DNA from: DASSQJ01 sp963730165
GTDB lineage: Bacteria; Actinomycetota; Actinomycetes; Actinomycetales; Dermatophilaceae
Direction: 5' to 3'
Length of the DNA stretch: 64,000 nucleotides
Assembly: GCA_963730165.1 (NCBI GenBank)
Contig: CAVSQS010000005.1
Span: 310,001-374,000, forward strand
Below the pieces are notes generated by a model, which made no database searches, was not told where the DNA came from, and saw nothing but the letters and a program-made list of their open reading frames with translations. A program made the translations under genes and the position numbers. Positions 8,736 to 19,817 of this stretch are shown in pieces. Position 1 is the stretch's first letter; the number at the start of each line of letters is the position of its first letter.

Positions 8736-11700
8736 AGGCACGCCGGTGGCATGAATCGCCGCCGAAGGAGCGGACCACGCACCCGTTGCCGACTGCGTTG
8801 ATCGCACGGACCCGGAAGATGTAGTCGGCGTTCTGGGTCAGGCCCGTCACCGTCGTGCTCGTGACATTGTCGACCGTCGCCGCAGCGGTCCAGACCGGGG
8901 TCCCCGTCGCGGGGCTCTTCTGGATCTCGTAGCCCGTGATCGGCGAGCCACCGTCGTTGGCCGGAGCCGTCCACGACAGGTCGACCGAGCCGCCAGCCGT
9001 GCCGGGCGTCCCGGCCACGTTCGTCGGCGCGTCGGGAGCGGCGAAGGAGACCAGGGTCGGCGTCGGACGGCGACTCGCCGGCCGCGTTCCACGCGACGAC
9101 CCGGTAGTAGCCGGTTCCCGCGAGGCGGGGACCGTGAAGGTGGTCGCGTTGGCCAGCGCCTTGCCAGGTCGGTGAACTGGTCCGGCGGTGGCCGACGTCA
9201 GCGCGCTGGATCTTGAAGCCGACCTCGGCCGTCCCCTTGGCCGCACCCGTCAGGGTCCAGCTGTTGGGGTCGGTCATGTCGACCGGTGTGGCGTCGGTCC
9301 AGTTGAGGACACCATCGCCAGGCGCGGTCAGCACCGGTGCCTGAGGCAGGGCCTCTGGCGCCTTGACCGACTGTGGCCGCATCATGTCCATCTCCTCGTG
9401 GCTGAGGATGTGGCAGTGCCAGACGTACTCCCAGTTGAAGTTCACGACCTCGTTGACGATCGGGTCGATCGGGTTGCCGTCGACGTCGGTGTTGTTGAAG
9501 CCGGCCTCGATGCCGGCTGAGCCGACCTGTCCGGCGACCGAGCCCTTGGCGCCGAGCGGCATCATCGGGTTGAGCGGGCGCTTGCTGTCCGGGACTCCCC
9601 ACGGGATCGTGGGCAGGATCGGCCGGACCGCGACGTAGGTGTCCTCGAGCGGACTGACCCTGATCGTGTCCTTCCAGCCGAGCTCGTTCGGATCAGGCGG
9701 GATGATGATGTTGTCCCACGTGACTCTGTTGATCAGCTGGACGTCATAGAGGTGCCAGTGGATCGGGTGCGTATCGACCCCGTTGTGGGTGATCTTCCAG
9801 ATCTGGGTGCCGTCGGCATTGGTCGATATGGGTGTCACGTCGAGACTGCTCGGCTCGTCCGAGCCGTCCAGGACCTCCGTCGCCGGGTTGACGTACGGGA
9901 AGAGGATGACGTTCTGCAGCAACGGCGTCGCCCCAGGCGCCTCGACGCCGAGGGAGGCCATCATCCGTCCGAACGGGTCGAAGCTGACCGCGTTCTGCTC
10001 ATCGTGGATGGCCTTGGGTTGCAACGGGATCGAGATCTGGTTGCCGCTCAGGGTGTCGAACTTGAACGGCATGCCACCCTGCTGGTCGATCCGGGCGAAC
10101 CCGTCGCACTTCGCCGTCGGGTTCGTCGGCGCGCTGCAGTCGCCGGTGGCGACGAAGTCGGTCCCGTAGGCCGAGTTGTAGGCCGCCTGGCCGACGATCT
10201 CCGGGTGCTGGCCGGACTCGAAGACGCCCGAGCCGTCAGGCGTGGTGGCGCGAAGGCCGCCTCGAGGGCACCCATCTTGTCGTTCGTCGTGTTCGGCCGG
10301 TCGAACGCGATGGCCGGCGCCGTCGTCGACACCTTGACCTGCATGATCGTCCGGGTGTTCGGGCCGTAGCCGGGCAGCGTCGTCGGGGCGCCGACCGGAG
10401 TCTGGTCCGCGTCGTCGGTGTAGTAGTCGTAGCCCGGCACGCGGGCCGGGAAGGCGGCGGGCGCGTCGTTGTAGAGGATGAGGGTCTTCCCGCGGTACTG
10501 CGAGAAGTCGACGACCACGTCGGCGCGCTCGGCCGGAGCCAGGATCAGCGAGCCGTGGTCCACGTTCCCGACGTCGAACCGGGTCGGGTCGGTGATGTAG
10601 GTGATGTCGTCCGCGGGGATGACCGCCGGAGCAGGCAGGAACCCGCTGTCGTTGCCGATCTGGATCCAGTCCGGCCCCGCCGGGCTCAGCGCCCGGTCGA
10701 CGGTGGGCTGCACGACCGGGTCACTCTGGGCGGCCTCGACTTCCGACTTCTTCAGGGCGACCTCGCTGAGGGTGCCCGTCGTCGGGTCGGCGACGAACCA
10801 GGACAGGTTCCAGAACCGGTCGTTGGCCGCGTTGAGGATCCGGAAGCGGTAGGCCTTCGGGTCCACCGTCGTCGTCGGGTAGGCCGTGCCGTTGACGATC
10901 GGGGTGTCGTTGAAGGCCTCCATGCCGACCGAGACGTTCGGCGTCGACGGGATCTGCGGGGGCTCGCAGAACGGCTGGACGTCGGGGTCGCAGGACGGGT
11001 CGTAGTACGGGTTCGCGATCGGCTTGTACTTCTGGTCCGTCGACGGCGGCCAGAACCACGGGCCGTACATCCACCGCCCGAACGGGCTGGAGCCGGTGGC
11101 CGAGCCCGGGTTCTGGGCCGGCATGTACACGTGCGGCACCCAGAGGTTGCCTTCGCCACCCCACTTGTCGTAGTTCCAGGTGGGGTCGGTCCGCGCCATC
11201 GTCGCCGCGTCGGGCACGAAGGTCTTGTCCTCGATGGTCAGCGAGTGACCGAGGCCGGAGTTGCCCATGTCGACGCCCTCGAGGGCGCCGCCGGGCCCGA
11301 CGAGCTTCTTCTCGGTCTCGTCGGTGATCAGGTACGGGGCCGCCTGCGCCGGCGTACACGTTGAGCCGGGTGATGCCCCACGCGTGGTCGTGGTAGAAGA
11401 GCAGCCGAGCGCTCTGCTGGTTGGTGTAGAAGAACGTCTCCGCGCCCGGGCCGGGGTCCGGCATGTCCGGGACGTTCTGGACGCTGACGCCCTTGGGGTA
11501 GTCGGTGATCTCCCCGGCCGGGGTGGTCCACTGGTGCGGGGTGCCGTCGCTGATCCACGGCGTGATGCCGCCGTGCAGGTGCAGCGTGGCCCGGTTCTCG
11601 CTGTAGCACGTTGCCGGCTTGGGGTCCTCGCCGCACATCGGGTTGCGGACCCCGTCGGTGACGGTGCCCTCATCCGTCGCCATGTCCATCGGAACCCCGT

Positions 11701-12149
11701 TGGAGTCGAGGGTCATGGCGTTCGGGCCCTCACCGGAGCCCATGAGGGTGGTGTCGACCGGCAGGAAGAGGTTGCCGTCCTTGCCCGTCGGCAGCAGGTT
11801 GCGGAAGAGGACCCGCACCGGGCGGTTCTTCTGTCGCGACGATGGTCGGGCCGAGGTAGTGGGGGGTGTCCACGCCGAAGTAGCCGGTCGGGGCGTCCGG
11901 CTTGGACGGGTCGAGGTTCGCGTTGCCCAGCGCCACGTGCTTGCCCGGGACGACGCTGGTGGAGATCTGCACGTAGCCGCGCAGCAGCGTGGCCGGAAGG
12001 TCTTGTGCGAACTTCTCGCGGTACTGGACCAGGGCGATCTCGTAGTAGTCGGTGCCGGGGTAGGTGGTCGTGTCGGGCACCGCGATCGGGATGTACTGGC
12101 CCAGGTTGTTCGCCTCGGCCGCCCCGTCGCCCGGAAGGGTGTCGACGAA

Positions 12150-12850
12150 CTTCTTCAGGCCGGGGGTGAGGTAGCCGGCGCCGGGCTCGTCGACGGTGAT
12201 GGCGGTCACCGCGCCCAGGACGGCGACCTGGGCCAGGGCGCTGGCGCCCTTGTCGGCCGGGGCCACGCTGTCGCTGATCGTCACGGTGGGGGCGGAGTCG
12301 TAGCCCTCCCCGCCATCGGTGATGTCGATCCGGGTGACGTTGATCGTCGTCGTGACGGCCGCCGGGCCGGAGAGGTTCTGGCTCCCGCCGTCGTAGATGT
12401 CGACGCTCGGTGCGTGGGCGTAGCCCGAGCCGGGGGTGAGGAGCTCGATCCCGGTGACGGCACCCCCCGACATCGTCGCCTTGGCGGTGGGCTGCTCACA
12501 CGTCTCCCCGGGGTTGGCGCAGTAGGGCGCGTCGGGGAGCGAGAAGTGGACGATGGGCTCCACCGAGTAGCCGGACCCGCCGTCGGTGATCCGGAGGTCG
12601 TCGACGCCTCCGCTCGCCGCGGCCGTGGCCGGAGTGCTGGGGCTGCCGCCGCTGAGCTCGACGGTCGGCGCGGTGAAGCCGAAGCCCTTCTCGGCCACGT
12701 CGATGCTCGTGACCACACCCGGGGAGATGCTCGCGTGGGCGGACGCCGGCGCGGTTGGGGTGATGCCCGGGGAGGTGATCGACACGGTGGGCGGGGTTGC
12801 GTACCCGGACCCCGGATCCGTCACGTCGATCGAGGCGATCCCCCCGGTCT
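12150..12850 (-). repeat. Six GSGY-type protein repeats in the multicopper oxidase
   Basis: Along the minus-strand translation a unit of about 35-45 residues recurs: DPGSGYATPPTV, EKGFGFTAPTV, DGGSGYSVEPIV, TPGSGYAHAPSV, DGGEGYDSAPTV and EPGAGYLTPG. The last runs straight into the oxidase's own FVDTLPG start. The pattern (I/V-x-D/E-x-G-x-GY-x(2-3)-P-x-V) resembles short beta-repeat modules of secreted and surface proteins. The frame is open here, so this part of the gene is reliable. Confidence 0.75.
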
Positions 12851-13930
12851 TCGGGTCGACCGTCGCCGTCGCGGCGGCACCGTCCCCGGGATCGGTCGGG
12901 GTGACCGTGGCGGCGAAGGAGTAGGTCCGGTCCTGGGAGTACAGCGGGTAGTTCGGGTCCGCGCCGACGGTCAAGGTGTCGCCCTGCGCGGGCGCCACAG
13001 CGGTCGCCAGCGTGGCGTCCGCGGAGGCCGGGGTGCTCAGGATGTCGGCGTCGGTTCCGCCGGTGTCCAGCGGGACACCCTCGCCGTAGAAGCCGATGAC
13101 GTCGTCAGCCTGGACCGCCACGGCGGGGCTGACGTCGAAGGTCGTCACCTCGCCGGCCGAGTCGCTGGGGACGGGGACCGTCTGCTCGCCGCTGTCGTAG
13201 ACGACGGTGTACTTGTTGGGCACCGTCGCGTCGGGGCGCAGCACGTAGGCGTGCAGGAGGTTGCCGGCGGAAGGGTTCGGGCTTCCCCCGAGCGTGGTCT
13301 GGTTCCAGATCTGGAAGTTCGACAGGGTGCCCGCCGGCAGCTTGGCGTGCGGGAGCACGACGAGCACCTGGGCCAGGGTGCCCGGCGCCGTGGCGTAGTC
13401 GGTGGCGTAGGCACGCTCGGTGAGCGCGTTGCCCACCAAGCCGGGCACCGGGGCCACCTTCTGGAGCGTGACGATGGCATCCGCCAGCGCTTGCGGGCTG
13501 TTCGCCCAGTTGGGGTAGGGCCCGAAGTAGTGGGGCACCTTGGTCTCGTCGGTGGGGCTGAAACTTGCTGCCGGCGCGGCCGCCGCCTGTGCGGGCGAGG
13601 CGGCCACGACGGCGAACTGCGCGGCGACCACGGCGACGACGGCCAGGACCGACTTAACGGATCGAGAATGGTGAATGCTCATCTCACGTCCCCTGCGAAC
13701 GATTTCCCCCCTGCTCACCAGCAGCGGTTCGCGCCGCAGCGTACTGCACGCCAAGTTGGGCCCGTAAGGCTTTCGGAGATTTTTCCGCGAGGATGATCCG
13801 GCGGCGTGTCGACGCCGGGTGGCGTCGCCACCGCGGATCGCTGAACTGCACAGACGTGACGCCAGCACGCCAGCGACGGGTGCTCGCCCTCGTCCCGGAT
13901 CAGGGCGGACCAACCCCGTGCGGAGCGATG

Positions 13931-14080
13931 TGCGAAATGCGATTCGGATATCGGAGAACACCGCGTGAGACGTTATGCGAAATGCGATTCGGCCGACGGC
14001 CGACGCCGGGCGAGCACGATATGCGAAATGCGATTCCCATAACGGCCACCTCACGGATCAGGACATGCGAAATGCGCTTC
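13931..14080. repeat. Four-copy 15/16-bp repeat with about 45-bp spacing in the intergenic region
   Basis: The 636 bp between the oxidase start (13682) and icd (14319) hold no convincing gene. They contain TGCGAAATGCGATTC at 13931, 13976 and 14022 and a one-mismatch copy (TGCGAAATGCGCTTC) at 14066. Start-to-start distances are 45, 46 and 44 bp. The 29-31 bp between copies are unrelated to each other. Each unit has a small internal dyad (GAA...TTC). A regularly spaced protein-binding array is the simplest reading; a degenerate repeat element is possible. Confidence 0.8.
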
Positions 14081-14270
14081 ACGCAATGGTCGTCAATCGC
14101 CCCCAGGAGGCGACAACTCGGCTTGACCAGCCTGACGCCGCGGCCGGCCGGGCGGTGCACGCCCCGGCGGGACGGCGGAAAGCTCGGCCCGGCGACGCCC
14201 CTCGGCCGGGGAGGCCCCACAGATCGGCTGACGTGACGCACCACACTCGAGGAGCACTCCGCTAGCATTG

Positions 14271-14284
14271 TCTTGACGTCAAGA
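14271..14284. promoter_or_regulatory. 14-bp palindromic operator candidate in the icd leader
   Basis: TCTTGACGTCAAGA is a perfect palindrome 35 bp upstream of the icd ATG. A possible -10 element (TAGCAT, 14263-14268) lies immediately before it, so the palindrome would overlap the transcription start and could act as a repressor site. It is retained unchanged in the icd remnant at 1814 although nearby leader bases differ, which fits selection on the motif before the copy decayed. The regulator is not identifiable here. Confidence 0.6.
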
Positions 14285-14318
14285 TAACCGCCACCACCGA
14301 GGAGCGTCGACGACGACC

Positions 14319-16529
<2,211 letters not shown>

Positions 16530-16556
16530 CCCGGGCTTCCCGCCTGGTGCCCAAAT

Positions 16557-16595
16557 CCCCGGGTCGCACCGCAAGCCTTCCGGTGCGACCCGGGG
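16557..16595 (+). terminator. Strong hairpin after icd
   Basis: CCCCGGGTCGCACCG at 16557-16571 pairs perfectly with 16581-16595 across a 9-base loop, giving a 15-bp GC-rich stem 28 bases after the icd stop. There is no U tract, as is common for actinobacterial terminators. Confidence 0.85.
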
Positions 16596-16689
16596 GCCTA
16601 CTGGTGCCGCGGCACGCCACTGGCCCGAACGTTCGACGGGTCGTGTCGGTGGTGGCCCCGGCGCGTGACGCACGCCACACTGAGGACTC

Positions 16690-17478
16690 ATGACAGCTCC
16701 GACCATGCGGCAGCGCCTCGGCGCCGAGTTCCTCGGAACCTTCGTCCTCGTCTTCGGTGGCTGCGGTGCCGCCATCTACGCGGCCGGCTTCCTCGCCCCT
16801 GACGCCGCCACGGGCCAGAGCGTCCACCTCGGCATCGGGTTCCTCGGTGTCGCGCTCGCCTTCGGGCTCACCGTCGTCACGATGGCCTACGCCGTGGGCC
16901 ACATCTCCGGCGCCCACTTCAACCCGGCCGTGACGATCGGCGCCGCCGTCGCCCGCCGGTTCGAGTGGAAGGACGTCCCGGCCTACGTCGTCACCCAGGT
17001 CGTCGGCGGCCTCGTCGCGGGCCTCGCCCTGTGGATCATCGCCCGGGGCCAGCCCGGGTTCGAGGCGGCGGGGAACATGGCGGCGAACGGCTGGGGCGAG
17101 CACTCCCCCGGCGGCTACTCCTTCGCGGCCGTGCTCATCACCGAGGTGATCCTCACGGCGGTGTTCCTCTACGTCATCCTCGGCGCCACGGACACCCGGG
17201 CGCCGGAGGGCTTCGCGCCCCTCGCGATCGGCCTCGCCCTCACCCTCATCCACCTCGTGTCGATCCCGATCTCGAACACCTCGGTCAACCCGGCCCGCTC
17301 GACCGGCGTGGCGTTCTTCAACGGCAACGGCGCCCCGGGTCAGCTGTGGCTCTTCTGGGTCGCGCCGATCGTCGGCGCGGCGATCGCCGGTGCGACGTTC
17401 TCGTTCATCACCGGGGTCGACCGTCGCGACCGCGAGATCTCCGGCGAGATCGACCCGGAGGACACCGCTCTCGCCTGA
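16690..17478 (+). CDS. aqpZ: Aquaporin (MIP family, AqpZ-like water channel)
   Basis: This 262-residue inner-membrane protein has six membrane helices and both hallmark half-helices: HFNPAVT in the first repeat and SVNPARS in the second. The selectivity-filter residues visible around the second NPA (H in LIHLVS, T in NTSVNPAR and the invariant R) match water-selective AqpZ, not glycerol facilitators, which carry glycine at the histidine position. The N-terminus MRQRLGAEFLGTFVLVFGG is canonical. The C-terminal tail is acidic. It stands alone between the icd terminator and the lipoprotein pair. Role: osmotic water flux. Confidence 0.95.
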   Translation: MTAPTMRQRLGAEFLGTFVLVFGGCGAAIYAAGFLAPDAATGQSVHLGIGFLGVALAFGLTVVTMAYAVGHISGAHFNPAVTIGAAVARRFEWKDVPAYVVTQVVGGLVAGLALWIIARGQPGFEAAGNMAANGWGEHSPGGYSFAAVLITEVILTAVFLYVILGATDTRAPEGFAPLAIGLALTLIHLVSIPISNTSVNPARSTGVAFFNGNGAPGQLWLFWVAPIVGAAIAGATFSFITGVDRRDREISGEIDPEDTALA

Positions 17479-17603
17479 GCCGCCGCCCCCGCGGGACCAC
17501 CCCTCCGACCCCGGTCGGTCCTCGTGAGACCCGCCACGGGTCCGTGCCGACGTGTCCCGATCGGGACGATGATGGAGGTGGACCACCAGGTCAGGAGGGT
17601 CCG

Positions 17604-18212
17604 GTGTTCCGGCTCAGGGCGGGCACGAGCCTCCTCGCCGTCGCCGCCCTCGCCGGCGTGCTCGTCGGGTGCGGCTCCGACGCCGAGGTCGAGGGCCTGC
17701 GCGCGGACGTCTCGCGGCTGACCGCGCAGCGGGACGCGCTGCGCGCCGAGGTGGATGCTGCCGGCGAGCGCCACGAGAAGACGGTCGCCGTCGTGGAGGG
17801 CATCCGGGCCGTCCTCGACGACCCGTCGTCGGTCGGCTCCGAGGAGGACGTCGCGTCGGCGCTCGCGTCGTTCGCGACCGCGGACGCCGTCATGGAGGAC
17901 GCGGTCCTCGGGTCCGCACCGATGCGGCAGGCGTGGCAGGACACCCTGTACGGCGGCGCGATGGACGCCGAGATCACGGTGCTCCACCAGTGGGTGAGCC
18001 CCGACGGGTCGCAGAGCGGGGGGCTGTGGGTCTGGCGGGGCACGAACCTCGCCGGCAACTCCTTCGAGCTCCTCGGCGTCCAGGTCGACGACCACGACCT
18101 CGAGGGGCGAGTCACCCACGAGCTGGTCGCCTACCCGTATGACGACGCCTACGTCCTCGAGGCGGTCGAGGGGGCCGGGTCCCCACCCGTCGACGGACTG
18201 GCCAGGGAGTGA
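17604..18212 (+). CDS. Lipoprotein A of a tandem paralogous pair, function unknown
   Basis: GTG at 17604 follows a good AGGAGGG. The 202-residue product has a lipoprotein signal with lipobox LVGC, so it should be anchored on the outer face of the membrane. Residues about 27-60 form a short coiled coil (EVEGLRADVSRLTAQRDAL). The C-terminal domain carries WVSPDGSQSGGLWVW and a tail with PYDDAYVLEAVEGA. The next gene encodes a clear paralog with the same layout, and the two overlap by four bases. No family recognised; the fold may be an NTF2-like small domain, but that is a guess. Confidence 0.8.
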   Translation: MFRLRAGTSLLAVAALAGVLVGCGSDAEVEGLRADVSRLTAQRDALRAEVDAAGERHEKTVAVVEGIRAVLDDPSSVGSEEDVASALASFATADAVMEDAVLGSAPMRQAWQDTLYGGAMDAEITVLHQWVSPDGSQSGGLWVWRGTNLAGNSFELLGVQVDDHDLEGRVTHELVAYPYDDAYVLEAVEGAGSPPVDGLARE

Positions 18213-18877
18213 GTGCCGTGCGGTCCCGCCTGGTCCTGCTCGCGGCGATCGTCGGGCTACTCCTCACGCCGGCCGGATGCTGGTGGGACGACGAGGCGAA
18301 CCGGCTGCGGGACGAGGTGGCCACCCTCGGTCGGGAGGTGGCCGGCCTGCAGGCCACGTTCGACGAGGCGCAGGACCGTCACGACCGGACGGCCGGCGCC
18401 ATGGAGCGGCTGCGCGCGATCCTCGACGACCCGAGCGAGTTCGGCACCGAGGAGCAGGTCGTTGCCCAGCTGGCCCAGAGGTCGACCGAGGACGCCGTCC
18501 TGCGGGACGACGTGTTCGGCTCCACCGGCGTGAGGAGCGCATGGCAGGACATCCTCTTCGGCTGGAGCCGCAGCGCGGCGATGGACACCAGCATGGACGT
18601 GTACCACCACTGGCTCGCTGCCGACGGATCGCAGAGCGGGGGTCTGTGGGTCTGGCACGGGACCAACTGCGCCGGCCACCGCTTCCAGCTCGTCGAGGTG
18701 CGGATCCGTGACCACGACGAGACCGGGAAGGCCACCCTGATCGAGATCCACTACCCGTACGACGACGCGTACGTCCGCGACGCCGTGGAGGGGGCCGTCC
18801 TCCAGGACCGCGAGATGGACGCCCGACGCTGCCGTCGGTCGGGCGGGCACGTCCTGCCACCACGTGGCAGGCCATGA
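18209..18877 (+). CDS. Lipoprotein B, paralog of the preceding gene
   Basis: It starts at GTG 18209 within the previous gene's stop (GTGA); GTG 18218 is an alternative. The 222-residue product shares the layout of lipoprotein A: lipobox TPAGC, coiled coil (RLRDEVATLGREVAGLQ), LRAILDDPSEFGTEEQV against RAVLDDPSSVGSEEDV, then WLAADGSQSGGLWVWHGTN and YPYDDAYVRDAVEGAV. Divergence is substantial, so the duplication is old. The last 20 residues are arginine-rich and overlap a hairpin, so they may not be conserved. Function unknown; co-translation suggests the two act together, perhaps as a heteromer. Confidence 0.8.
   Translation: MSAVRSRLVLLAAIVGLLLTPAGCWWDDEANRLRDEVATLGREVAGLQATFDEAQDRHDRTAGAMERLRAILDDPSEFGTEEQVVAQLAQRSTEDAVLRDDVFGSTGVRSAWQDILFGWSRSAAMDTSMDVYHHWLAADGSQSGGLWVWHGTNCAGHRFQLVEVRIRDHDETGKATLIEIHYPYDDAYVRDAVEGAVLQDREMDARRCRRSGGHVLPPRGRP
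18853..18871. terminator. Short hairpin between convergent genes
   Basis: CCTGCCAC, a 3-base loop CAC, then GTGGCAGG form an 8-bp perfect stem inside the last codons of lipoprotein B. It lies just before the convergent ceramidase-like gene ends at 18903 and could terminate both. Confidence 0.5.
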
Positions 18878-18902
18878 CGGGCCACGTCGGCCGCTGTCGA
18901 TG

Positions 18903-19718
18903 TCAGGCCGCCCGGCGCCGGCGCTCCGCGGCATAGTGGCGGAACAGGAGGTAGGCGGCGACGGCACACAGCACGTGCCAGAGCCCGTGCCACTGGAACC
19001 ACGACACGGGGTCGCACCAGGGGTGGCCGTCGCGCCCGAAGCGCCACACCGTCGAGGCCACGACGAGGGTGCCGACGGCGGCGACGCCGAACCACGTGTC
19101 CTGGCGCACGTCGCGGCGGCGCCAGAGCACGACCTCGAGGGCGATGGCGAGCAGCAACATCACGGAGAACGCCGCGTTGCCCGCGTGGTTGACCACTGGC
19201 ACCGGGCCGCCCAGCAGGTACACGGCCATGCCGCCGGCGACGAGCACCAGGAACGTCACCGCGAGGAAGCCGGGCCCTCGGTGCCACACCCGCATCGCCG
19301 CGTAGCCGAGGGCGAAGCCGGACACGAGGAACATGCTGAGCAGGTCCAGGTGCCCACCCAGCTCGCTCTGCGTCGCGTGCATCGCCATGCTCCCGGGACC
19401 GAGCAGCACGACGAGCACCGCGTACGCGGTGGCCAGGCCGGGGTGGGCACCCATGGTGAGGCCCAGGCGCAGCCGGTCCCCGGCGGACCAGGCGACCGCC
19501 AGCCCGGCGAGGACGAAGGCCAGGTTGCTCCACGTGTTCGCGGGCTGGCGGATCCAGCCGGCACGCGTCGCCTCGCAGAACTCCGAACCGCGGCCGACGT
19601 CGGGTCCGAGCCACCCCCAGCGCGCCGCGGCGACGACGAGGGCCAGCGACACCGCCGCCGTGACACCTGCCACGACCGCCGGCCGCACGTCCCGCCCGCC
19701 CGTCGCCCCGGTCCGCAT
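18903..19718 (-). CDS. Ceramidase-family (CREST superfamily) membrane hydrolase
   Basis: From ATG at 19718 (site GAGGTGGG) the 271-residue protein has about seven membrane helices and the pattern of the alkaline ceramidase family. FCEATRAGWIRQPANTWSN comes near the N-terminus (QPxNTWSNL is typical). SMAMHATQSELGGHLDLLSM holds a likely metal-binding histidine, a serine and an aspartate. WHGLWHVLCAVAAYL comes near the C-terminus with two histidines. These would form the Zn site of the CREST fold, which hydrolyses lipid amides. Actinobacteria rarely make ceramides, so the natural substrate is open. It is convergent with the lipoprotein pair and divergent from mdh. Confidence 0.85.
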   Translation of the reverse strand: MRTGATGGRDVRPAVVAGVTAAVSLALVVAAARWGWLGPDVGRGSEFCEATRAGWIRQPANTWSNLAFVLAGLAVAWSAGDRLRLGLTMGAHPGLATAYAVLVVLLGPGSMAMHATQSELGGHLDLLSMFLVSGFALGYAAMRVWHRGPGFLAVTFLVLVAGGMAVYLLGGPVPVVNHAGNAAFSVMLLLAIALEVVLWRRRDVRQDTWFGVAAVGTLVVASTVWRFGRDGHPWCDPVSWFQWHGLWHVLCAVAAYLLFRHYAAERRRRAA

Positions 19719-19817
19719 GTCGCCCACCTCAGCACAGCAGCCACCTGCCGCGCCACGGATCGGCGCTGATAGCGTCGATCCATCCAACACCCACGCTCGT
19801 CCGAAGGGGTCACCACC

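Larger units (their letters stand above)
7223..13682 (-). pseudogene. Giant secreted multicopper oxidase with GSGY and fibronectin III repeats, frameshifted
   Basis: ATG at 13682, preceded by GGGGA, starts a Sec signal peptide ending near SPAQAAAAP. Then come an N-terminal beta-rich region with six GSGY-type repeats and a cupredoxin oxidase core: FVDTLPGDGAAEANNLGQY and RGYVQIS. Copper-ligand motifs are ATLHLHGG, LLFYHDHAWGITRLNVYAG, THPIHWHLYDVQ and WHCHILSHEEMDMM, so both T1 and T2/T3 ligand sets are visible. About six fibronectin III domains close the protein, to TGA at 7223-7225. Intact length would be about 2,150 residues. Frame breaks lie near 11830, 11345, 10235, 9190, 9120, 9065 and repeatedly in 7.4-8.8 kb; 11.85-13.68 kb is clean. 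Related enzymes oxidise metals such as Mn(II) or phenolics, but the substrate is unknown. Confidence 0.88.

Noticed and set aside
7223..13682. Programmed ribosomal frameshifting in the oxidase gene
   Set aside because: Many breaks of varied sign, no shared slippery heptamer, and clustering in the same interval as breaks in unrelated genes.
13931..14080. CRISPR array
   Set aside because: Repeat unit only 15-16 bp, four copies, no cas genes, GC-rich unrelated intervals; more like an operator or iteron array.
13793..14268. Long open frames on both strands between the oxidase and icd
   Set aside because: Arginine/proline-rich translations with repeated RISH segments produced by the DNA repeat; no ribosome sites or family similarity.
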